Assembly: GCA_947167345.1 (NCBI GenBank)
Contig: CAMVHR010000027.1
Location: 1 to 38,934, forward strand
Length of the DNA stretch: 38,934 nucleotides
From: an uncultured Treponema sp.
Lineage (GTDB): Bacteria; Spirochaetota; Spirochaetia; Treponematales; Treponemataceae
Reading direction: 5' to 3'
The notes under the pieces were generated by a model, which saw only the letters and a list, made by a program, of their open reading frames with translations, was not told the DNA's origin and searched no databases. Each line of letters opens with the position of its first letter. Position 1 is the first letter of the stretch. The translations under genes and the position numbers were made by a program. Shown piece after piece: positions 33,006-38,934 of this stretch.

Positions 33006-33840
33006 ATATGTCCTGCTTTTTCATTCCTTCTTTTGTAAAGTATGCGATTTCCCTATAACCTGCCTGCTTTGCATAAACCAAAGCTTCTTCAAACCAATAG
33101 TCAATCGTATCTTTTGCGTGAGAATCAGAATTTATTGTAACAGGAACGTTAAGCTTAAAAAGCTGTTCCAGAAAAAACGGAGAAGGAAAAGGACTTTTCA
33201 TGTAGCCACGAGCCATTCCGCCTGTATTTATTTCCACACAGACATGAGCATCTGCGATTGCCTGCGCAGTTTTAATAACTTCCTGCTTGTACCAGTCGTC
33301 CTCTTCACAGAACAGAGGTTCGTTACTGTTCTGCTTTCTTATTAAGTCAGGATGCCCTATTATGTCAAAAGAACAGTTTCCAAGCATTTCCCTCTCAATC
33401 TCGAAATACCTTTGGACTGCTTTTTTTACGTCTCCGTCAAAATATTTATCTATAGCAGTTCGCACTGATAAAGAATTGCCGTCAGCCTCAAAAAAACCCT
33501 TCTTGCATGGTACAAAATGCACAGAGCCTATAAGATAGTCTGGTGCAAAATCTTTGTATGCATCCTTATCAGGACAGCATAAGCCTTCTACAAAGTCGGC
33601 TTCAAAACCGCACAGAATGGAAATTTTATCCTTGTATTTCAGTTCAAGATCCCGAACTGTCGCACAGTAATCTTTATGATTTTTTACAGGAATATGCCAG
33701 CTTGTTGCAAAAGGATACATTGAATGAGAGCTGAACCCCAATATGTCAAAACCTTTTTCAATGGCTGACAAAACCATTTCTTCTGCTGTATTTTTGCCAT
33801 CGCAGAACGTGCAATGTGTGTGAAAATTTGTCTTTTTCAT
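33004..33840 (-). CDS. PHP-domain phosphatase (histidinol-phosphatase-like)
   Basis: A 278-aa metal-dependent phosphoesterase of the PHP family, close to HisK-type histidinol phosphatases. The metal-binding NFHTHCTFCDG (about 5-15) opens the protein, followed by GFSSHSMYP, GFEADF, IGSVHF, IGHPDLIRK, VEINTGG and the C-terminal INSDSHAKD. The real substrate may be histidinol phosphate or another phosphoester; no his genes are nearby. The ATG at 33840 overlaps the hybrid kinase stop (ATGA), which favours it over the in-frame ATG at 33855. Translation is thus coupled to a signalling gene, an unusual setting for a histidine biosynthesis enzyme. Confidence 0.87.
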   Translation of the reverse strand: MKKTNFHTHCTFCDGKNTAEEMVLSAIEKGFDILGFSSHSMYPFATSWHIPVKNHKDYCATVRDLELKYKDKISILCGFEADFVEGLCCPDKDAYKDFAPDYLIGSVHFVPCKKGFFEADGNSLSVRTAIDKYFDGDVKKAVQRYFEIEREMLGNCSFDIIGHPDLIRKQNSNEPLFCEEDDWYKQEVIKTAQAIADAHVCVEINTGGMARGYMKSPFPSPFFLEQLFKLNVPVTINSDSHAKDTIDYWFEEALVYAKQAGYREIAYFTKEGMKKQDI

Positions 33841-35783
33841 AATGCTGATTTCCATGATTTTACTAATTGTTTTAGAGTCAGAAAGTCCACTGCAAAATTT
33901 ACCCTAATAGACTCAAAAGTTGTAAGGTCTTTGTTATCAGCGGCATCTTCCATCTTTTTACTGTATTCTGCAAGTTTATGGACACTCACTGCGGAACTGC
34001 TTCCTTTAAGTGTGTGCGCATAATATTTAAGATTGTCGATGTTCTTATCCTTTTTATCCAGCTCACGCTTAATGAGACCAAGGAATTTCTGAGTCTGTGC
34101 GACATAATCATCCATAAGAGATTTTGCAAGCTCTTTGTCCTGATTCGTAGTATCAGTAAAGTCTGCCAGATCCCATATTTCCGCAGCCTTATTGTTTGTT
34201 TCGGTGAGAGAAACAATCTTTTTTGCCTCAGGGAACATAAGGACAGTGTTCCATTTATCAAGCATCTTTTTAACCGATTCCCTGCGGTACGGCTTGACAA
34301 GAATATCATTAATTCCCATCTTTTTATACTGCTTAAAGTCATCGGGATCACTGTTTGCAGTACATGCAATGATAATGCCCTTGTAGCTCATGTTTCGGAT
34401 TTCTACAGTTGCATCAATACCGTTCTTTACAGGCATGAATATGTCCATAAAGATTAAATCGATTTCAGGATGCTTTACAACCTGTTCAATAACCTGCACT
34501 CCATTTTCTGCAAGATATACCGTTGCCCCATATCGTTCAAGGAATGTCTGAAGCAGTTTTCTGTTGACAGGATGATCTTCTGCAATAAGAATCTGATTGC
34601 CTTTAGCAACAGTTTTGTTGAGTTTTTCCTGCTCTTCTTTCTGCTGCTCGAAGAACTGTTCTTTTGGAACAGTATTATTGAATATACTCAACAGAGGATC
34701 TCTTTTCAAAGGCTTGTAAAGATAGCTGTCAAACATATTCAGCATCTTCTTCTTTGAATCCTTTCTCATCTGTCCTTCAGGAATTATCAGTACGAGCTTT
34801 GAATTCTTAAAGCAGTCTCCTTCCCGTATTGCAGATATTATGCTCCAGTCATCCTGCTCTGCTATGGGAATATTTATGAATACAGTTGTAAAGGGTTTTT
34901 TCTGAGCACATGCATCAGTCAGTTTGGCAATGGCTTGTTCAGCAGAATTTGCGCCGCTTATTCTGCTGATGCCCAGTGAGTACAGCTTTTTACCAAAGCA
35001 CGAAAGAGAAAGACTGTTATTGTCAATTATGAGTATTCTGGTATTTTGAGGAATCTGAAGTTTTTCTTTCTTTTCAATATCAAATGAAGACTGTACAAGC
35101 GGAATAGTAAACCAGAAAATCGAACCGCCTTTAGGATTGGAACGCATTCCAATCTTTCCGTTCATCACTTCTACAAGATTCTTGCAGATTGCAAGTCCCA
35201 GTCCAGTTCCTCCATATTTTCGAGTCGTACTTGCATCAACCTGATAAAAGTCCTTGAATATAAGGTTCTGCTTTTCTTTTATGACTCCAATGCCACTGTC
35301 TATTATCTGAAAATAAAGATTGTTGTTTTCATGAGACAATCTTACCAAGACATAGCCTTTTGACGTGAACTTTACGGCATTCTTTACAAGGTTCAAAAGA
35401 ATCTGCTGCATCCTTGTAGGGTCGCCCATGACGGTTGCAGGCATGCTGTAATCTATGTCGGTAATGACTTCGAGTCCCTTGTTAAAGGCATCAATGCTTA
35501 TTAAGTCTACAACATGTTCTGTAAGTTCTATTATGTCAAAAGGAATGCTTTCAAGCTTGAATTCCTTAGAGCGTATCTTTGTAAAATCAAGGACATCATT
35601 TGCAAGCTGAAGAAGGACATTTGCACTGAATTCTATCTGACGGACATATTCAGTCTGTTCCTTATCAAGAGTTGTATCTTCCAGAAGCTCAGTTGTACTT
35701 ATTATGGTCTGAATCGGAGTACGGACTTCATGAAGGGTACTTGCCAGAAAGCGGCTGCCAGAATCAATTGCACTATAGTTCAT
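33837..35783 (-). CDS. Soluble hybrid histidine kinase (HisKA-HATPase-REC-REC-HPt)
   Basis: A 648-aa cytoplasmic phosphorelay protein with no membrane segment or sensory domain. The phospho-acceptor His18 lies in STLHEVRTPIQ at the very start, followed by an HATPase domain (about 115-230; N box QQILLNLVKNAVKF, DSGIGV, GGTGLGLAIC). The first receiver (about 247-370) is degenerate: the acceptor position reads FINIPI with Asn. The second receiver (about 397-515) is complete, with Asp447 in LIFMDIFMP and Lys in ILVKPYRR. A C-terminal HPt domain carries His590 in HTLKGSS. It overlaps the end of the REC-STAS-like-REC gene by 11 bp, which probably supplies the input. Confidence 0.93.
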   Translation of the reverse strand: MNYSAIDSGSRFLASTLHEVRTPIQTIISTTELLEDTTLDKEQTEYVRQIEFSANVLLQLANDVLDFTKIRSKEFKLESIPFDIIELTEHVVDLISIDAFNKGLEVITDIDYSMPATVMGDPTRMQQILLNLVKNAVKFTSKGYVLVRLSHENNNLYFQIIDSGIGVIKEKQNLIFKDFYQVDASTTRKYGGTGLGLAICKNLVEVMNGKIGMRSNPKGGSIFWFTIPLVQSSFDIEKKEKLQIPQNTRILIIDNNSLSLSCFGKKLYSLGISRISGANSAEQAIAKLTDACAQKKPFTTVFINIPIAEQDDWSIISAIREGDCFKNSKLVLIIPEGQMRKDSKKKMLNMFDSYLYKPLKRDPLLSIFNNTVPKEQFFEQQKEEQEKLNKTVAKGNQILIAEDHPVNRKLLQTFLERYGATVYLAENGVQVIEQVVKHPEIDLIFMDIFMPVKNGIDATVEIRNMSYKGIIIACTANSDPDDFKQYKKMGINDILVKPYRRESVKKMLDKWNTVLMFPEAKKIVSLTETNNKAAEIWDLADFTDTTNQDKELAKSLMDDYVAQTQKFLGLIKRELDKKDKNIDNLKYYAHTLKGSSSAVSVHKLAEYSKKMEDAADNKDLTTFESIRVNFAVDFLTLKQLVKSWKSAL

Positions 35784-37029
35784 CAGTATTCTGCATTAGC
35801 ATTTCAAAGGCATTGCGTACTACCAATCCAGGCTTCTGCGGCTTTACCAGATAATTTTTTGCACCCATTGTCAGAGCCTTTATGACATATTCCTTATTTG
35901 TCGCCTGCGAATATATCAGTATTGCAGCATCATAATTTCTGTGCTGAAGATTATGCAGGATGTCAAAGCCGTTCATGTCTGGAATGAATATGTCCAGAAC
36001 AATAATGTCATAAATATGATCAGAAATGGAATTGAGAAAAGAAACTCCGCTAGAGAATACAAACGTATCTGCTCCAGATTTTTCAAATGACACCTGAAGG
36101 ATTTTCTGGATTATAGGATCATCATCAACGATTGCAACGTTTACTATGCCTCCATTGTCCGAAACTTTCATTATAGTACCGTCATAGTCCGTAGAAAATC
36201 TTGGATCTAGTTCCGCAGCAGACAAAGCTTTATTCGGAATAAGGAGCTTGCTTGTTATGGTTTCAATATGATCCATTCCTGCAAATTGCCCCATAATTTC
36301 ATCAATCACTGAGGTAAGACAGTCTGTAACTTTTATGCGAGAGTATTCCGGTCTACCCTTGATCAGCTCATGTACGAATTCTATTTTTGTAAGAATAGTA
36401 ACGTTTTTGTTTGAAATTGTGTAACCATCAAGCACATTATCCAGCAGATAGACAATGTTTGTAGTATCCATGAACGACAGTTCCATGTTTGACATCATGA
36501 TGATTACTTTCGGTTGCTTTAAGCCACATTCCTTTACGCAGTGGGCAATCCTAAAGCGCAGCATTGCAATTTTTGCCCTGTTCATTCCACCAGAAATTTC
36601 TATAAAAATCGTTTCGTCCGTTACATGAGTTTCAAGGATGCAGTTTGTTTCATCGGCCTCAAAGTTTGTACCAATCAACTTGCCCATGATTCTGAACAGC
36701 TTATCAAATTTTATTGGTTTTGCAAAAAATTTGAGTACACCATAATAAATGAGTGGAGTTACCTGCTTTCTGTATTCATCTTGCCCAATGACAATAATTG
36801 GAATGCTTTTTGCATTTGGATCGCTCAGCTTCCTTTTTAAGAATTCCATGACCGCAGAAAGATTTACGTCAATATCAATAATTATGAGCTGCGGGTCTAA
36901 AGATGACATTTTTGTATATGCATTCTTTGCACTGTCTGCAAATTCCAGCGTTATCTGCTGAAACGACAGCTGATTTTTGAGAAAATCAAAAAAATTTACA
37001 GAGACATCGACTGCCAAAATACTTTTCAT
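35773..37029 (-). CDS. Response regulator with REC, STAS-like and second REC domains
   Basis: A 418-aa cytoplasmic protein. The first receiver-like domain (about 1-120) has the acceptor-site LIIIDIDV and the Lys in FFAKPIKF. The middle (about 125-240) resembles a STAS-like fold (IFIEISGGMNRAKIAML, VIIMMSNMELSFMDTTNIVYLL), and the end is a full receiver (about 295-418, VAIVDDDPIIQ, IIVLDIFIPDMNG, NYLVKPQKPG). No output effector is present. The frame opens at a TTG (37068); ATG 37029 is chosen because it gives the usual receiver start and lies ten bases from a -10; ATG 37035 is also possible. First gene of the signalling unit. Confidence 0.85.
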   Translation of the reverse strand: MKSILAVDVSVNFFDFLKNQLSFQQITLEFADSAKNAYTKMSSLDPQLIIIDIDVNLSAVMEFLKRKLSDPNAKSIPIIVIGQDEYRKQVTPLIYYGVLKFFAKPIKFDKLFRIMGKLIGTNFEADETNCILETHVTDETIFIEISGGMNRAKIAMLRFRIAHCVKECGLKQPKVIIMMSNMELSFMDTTNIVYLLDNVLDGYTISNKNVTILTKIEFVHELIKGRPEYSRIKVTDCLTSVIDEIMGQFAGMDHIETITSKLLIPNKALSAAELDPRFSTDYDGTIMKVSDNGGIVNVAIVDDDPIIQKILQVSFEKSGADTFVFSSGVSFLNSISDHIYDIIVLDIFIPDMNGFDILHNLQHRNYDAAILIYSQATNKEYVIKALTMGAKNYLVKPQKPGLVVRNAFEMLMQNTDEL

Positions 37030-37034
37030 AATCA

Positions 37035-37068
37035 TTTTCAGTTTAATCGATTTCGGATATAATTGCAA
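37035..37068. promoter_or_regulatory. Overlapping divergent promoters (signalling operon / DJ-1 gene)
   Basis: Minus strand: TTGCAA (37063-37068) is 17 bp from TAAACT (37040-37045), ten bases before the ATG at 37029. Plus strand: TTTTCA (37035-37040) is 17 bp from a perfect TATAAT (37058-37063), giving a leader of about 28 nt that holds the DJ-1 ribosome site. The two promoters occupy the same stretch, so they exclude each other. Confidence 0.45.
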
Positions 37069-37097
37069 TTGTAAATTTATTATCGAAGGAGCATTTT

Positions 37098-37673
37098 ATG
37101 AAAAATGTTGTTGTTTTCATCGCAGACGGATCTGAAGAAGTTGAGACATTAACTCCTGTTGACTATTTGCGCCGTGCAGGACTCGACGTAACGCTTGTAT
37201 CTGTCGGAACAGAGTCACGGACTGTTACATGTTCCCATAAAGTTTGTGTTACGGCCGACATTACGCTTGAAGCCTATCTGTCTTCATGCGGCGATACATT
37301 GCCGGATGCTGTCATTGTCCCGGGCGGAATGCCAGGAACAAAGAACATTGCAGCTTGTGCCAGTGCAATTTCTTTTATTAATGCAATGGACGCAGAAAAG
37401 AAGCTTGTATGCGCAATCTGTGCAGCTCCAGCACTGGTTCTTTCAAAGACAACGGCATTAAAAGACAAAAAATGGACATGCTTTACAGACATGGAAAGCA
37501 ACGCCGGTGAGTTTCAAAAGAATTTTATAGCAGGCAAGCCTTTTGTTCATGATGCAAATGTCATTACAGGACGAGGCGCAGGAACGGCAGAAGAGTTTGC
37601 CATGGAAATAGTAAAAACTTTAGCAGGAGAAGAAACCTGGCAAAGGATTAAGACTTCGACACTACAGCGTTAG
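37098..37673 (+). CDS. DJ-1/PfpI family protein
   Basis: A 191-aa cytoplasmic protein of the DJ-1/YajL/ThiJ group. The conserved acid Glu15 (DGSEEVE), the nucleophile Cys108 in VCAICAAPALVL, and VPGGMPG with the later VITGRGAGTAEEFA are all present. Family members handle oxidised or glycated proteins and reactive carbonyls; the exact activity is debated. GAAGGAG lies eight bases before the ATG. It converges with the flavin-reductase gene and is divergent from the signalling operon. Confidence 0.92.
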   Translation: MKNVVVFIADGSEEVETLTPVDYLRRAGLDVTLVSVGTESRTVTCSHKVCVTADITLEAYLSSCGDTLPDAVIVPGGMPGTKNIAACASAISFINAMDAEKKLVCAICAAPALVLSKTTALKDKKWTCFTDMESNAGEFQKNFIAGKPFVHDANVITGRGAGTAEEFAMEIVKTLAGEETWQRIKTSTLQR

Positions 37674-37699
37674 AGTCATCTCTTTTAAAAGAGAGCCCT

Positions 37700-38239
37700 T
37701 TATCGTTTATCTTCCATTACCTTGATGATTTCCCCGATGTACATTGTGTGGAAATCATCTTTTTTATAATTTTGATTCAAGATTTTTTCATCAGTAAAGC
37801 TGAACGGTGAAAATTCCTGCGCATAAAGTTTTCTACAGATAAGTACGAGACGAGCCTGTTTTATCCATGGAGTGTCGTTCGTATACTGAACATCTAGCTT
37901 TGCTGCTTTAAATTTGTCTCCGTCACGACCACTGTGGCTTCCGCAATAGTCAAGGGCTGTCTTGTATTTGTTTTCAGGCAGGATGCTGAGTGAAAATGTA
38001 TCTGTCTGATCAATTATTTCTTTCGTATAGCGTGAAGGTCGGATATAAATCGTAGCAACAGGCTTGTTCCACAAAAAACCTGTTCCGCCCCAACTGGCAG
38101 TCATTGTGTTTACTCTGCCTGTACGGACGTTGCCTTCTTCATCAACGTTTTTAGTACATGCTGTAACGAGCATCCAGTCTTTGCTAATCATTTTAAAAGG
38201 ATTGTCTGCAATTGCTTCAGGTCGGATATTCTTAAACAT
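37700..38239 (-). CDS. Flavin reductase-like (flavoredoxin) protein starting directly after tRNA-Ala
   Basis: A 179-aa FMN-binding split-barrel protein. MFKNIRPEAIADNPFK is the typical N-terminus of the family, followed by KDWMLVTA, NTMTASWGGTGFLWNKPVA (the FMN site) and IYIRPSRYTKE. Such proteins reduce flavins with NAD(P)H or act in electron transfer. The ATG at 38239 lies two bases after the tRNA 3' end (38242); the frame runs on into the tRNA to 38287, but that part is tRNA. There is no Shine-Dalgarno, so the mRNA may be generated by tRNA 3' processing. Confidence 0.87.
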   Translation of the reverse strand: MFKNIRPEAIADNPFKMISKDWMLVTACTKNVDEEGNVRTGRVNTMTASWGGTGFLWNKPVATIYIRPSRYTKEIIDQTDTFSLSILPENKYKTALDYCGSHSGRDGDKFKAAKLDVQYTNDTPWIKQARLVLICRKLYAQEFSPFSFTDEKILNQNYKKDDFHTMYIGEIIKVMEDKR

Positions 38240-38241
38240 AG

Positions 38242-38315
<74 letters not shown>

Positions 38316-38326
38316 AGAATGAATTC

Positions 38327-38356
38327 ATAATAACAGAAAACAAGTCTTTTGGTCAA
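38327..38356 (-). promoter_or_regulatory. tRNA-Ala promoter
   Basis: On the minus strand TTGACC (38351-38356) and TATTAT (38327-38332) are 18 bp apart, about ten bases before the tRNA 5' end. No other promoter for the downstream flavin-reductase gene is visible, since that gene begins directly after the tRNA. Confidence 0.6.
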
Positions 38357-38441
38357 CTCTATGAGTAGGTTTTTCATTTTTTTTCAGAAAGTTTGAACCA
38401 AAAGTATGTATCAGGGAAACTATATATGTAAGGAGATTTTA

Positions 38442-38934
38442 ATGAGAAAAATCAAACCATTTGAAGACCTTACATTTCATGATGACTTCATGTTCTGGCT
38501 TGTAATGCAGGACAAGGAAATCTGCCGCAAGGTGTTGGAATGCCTCATGGGCATTAAGATAAAGAAAATAAGTTTTCCAGAACCGCAGAAAGCTTTTGAG
38601 CCGTTCTATTCTTCCCACGGAATTCGTCTTGACGTTTACGTGCAGGATGAAAATACCATCTATGATGTAGAGCTTCAGAACAAGAACGAAAGCAACATTG
38701 GTAAGCGCTCACGATACTACAGGGGAATGATGGACATTGACCAGCTTTTGAAAGGTCAGGACTACTCAAAGCTAAAGAAGAGCGTTATAATATTCTTGTG
38801 CAGGTTTGATCCGTTCAACAGGAACGAACCTTGCTACACCTTCAAATACAGGTGTGATGAGGATAAAAAAGTAGACCTTAAAGACAGTTCTGTAGTAAAG
38901 GTCTTTAACTGTACGGCTTACGAAAACGAAAAGA
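38442..38934 (+). CDS. Rpn family recombination-promoting nuclease / PD-(D/E)XK transposase-like protein (partial)
   Basis: At least 164 residues are visible and the frame is open at the right edge. MRKIKPFEDLTFHDDFMFW and KVLECLMGI at the start, IRLDVYVQDENTIYDVELQ (the D...ExQ form of the PD-(D/E)XK nuclease motif), and SRYYRGMMDIDQLLKGQDYSKL (cited in part) mark the Rpn/PDDEXK_2 group. Such proteins are DNA endonucleases linked to horizontal recombination, often multicopy in gut spirochetes and Bacteroidetes. AAGGAG precedes the ATG by seven bases. It starts about 125 bp from the tRNA gene, a common neighbourhood for acquired genes. Confidence 0.9.
   Translation, partial: MRKIKPFEDLTFHDDFMFWLVMQDKEICRKVLECLMGIKIKKISFPEPQKAFEPFYSSHGIRLDVYVQDENTIYDVELQNKNESNIGKRSRYYRGMMDIDQLLKGQDYSKLKKSVIIFLCRFDPFNRNEPCYTFKYRCDEDKKVDLKDSSVVKVFNCTAYENEK

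Noticed and set aside
37679-37694. Terminator between the DJ-1 and flavin-reductase genes
   Set aside because: The 16-bp palindrome TCTCTTTTAAAAGAGA is present, but there is no T run on either side and the stem is AT-rich.
38317-38441. Attachment site or integration scar between tRNA-Ala and the Rpn gene
   Set aside because: No repeat of the tRNA 3' end and no integrase gene are visible; the gap is explained by the tRNA promoter and the Rpn leader.

Overview
The window looks like a chromosomal segment of a host-associated Treponema-type spirochete. The GroEL sequence reads like treponemal GroEL. There is a large periplasmic protein with a C-terminal OmpA domain of the Tp0624 type, a MurA with Asp instead of Cys at the catalytic loop, and a Bat (aerotolerance) operon as known from Treponema and Leptospira. 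Composition is AT-rich with evenly dense coding. No phage, insertion sequence, CRISPR array or rRNA was seen. The species cannot be fixed from the sequence alone.

Layout. 1-2.3 kb: start of an unknown gene running off the left edge, then groL with a hairpin-rich 3' end and an upstream 23-bp tandem repeat. 2.3-5.5 kb: an orphan PAS protein, an OmpA-domain exported protein, a membrane-tethered Holliday-resolvase-like protein, and an exported protein whose reading frame continues in frame past its TAA stop. 5.6-8.2 kb: pepT and murA. 8.2-11.1 kb: two translationally coupled membrane proteins of unknown function, one with TPR-like repeats. 11.2-13.3 kb: a STAS protein with a zinc ribbon, then a short-chain dehydrogenase divergent from a TrmJ-type RNA methyltransferase. 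13.3-17.5 kb, minus strand: ctp protease, rsmE, a divergent WecG/TagA protein and a sigma-54 activator without DNA-binding domain. 17.5-21 kb, plus strand: MinD/FlhG-like ATPase, lgt, ion permease. 21-24.1 kb, minus: PLP aminotransferase, overlapping solute-binding lipoprotein, small unknown protein. 24.3-31.1 kb: a six-gene Bat operon (moxR, DUF58, anchor protein, batA, batB-TPR fusion, batD-SH3 fusion), followed by Smr and J-domain genes. 32.3-38.9 kb: infA, a DksA/TraR zinc-finger protein, a three-gene signalling unit (REC-STAS-like-REC, soluble hybrid histidine kinase, PHP phosphatase), a DJ-1 protein, tRNA-Ala(GGC) directly abutting a flavin-reductase gene, and a partial Rpn-family nuclease.

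Common thread. Many genes have no Shine-Dalgarno sequence. Instead a -10-like hexamer lies 6-10 nt before the start codon, in several cases with a TTG-type -35 exactly 17 bp further upstream, which predicts leaderless mRNAs. Three divergent gene pairs appear to pack both promoters into the same 35-50 bp. The flavin-reductase ATG lies 2 nt after the end of tRNA-Ala, so tRNA 3' processing could itself release a near-leaderless mRNA. Other genes (groL, ompA-like, murA, infA, dksA-like, DJ-1) have clear Shine-Dalgarno sites, so both start modes seem to coexist.
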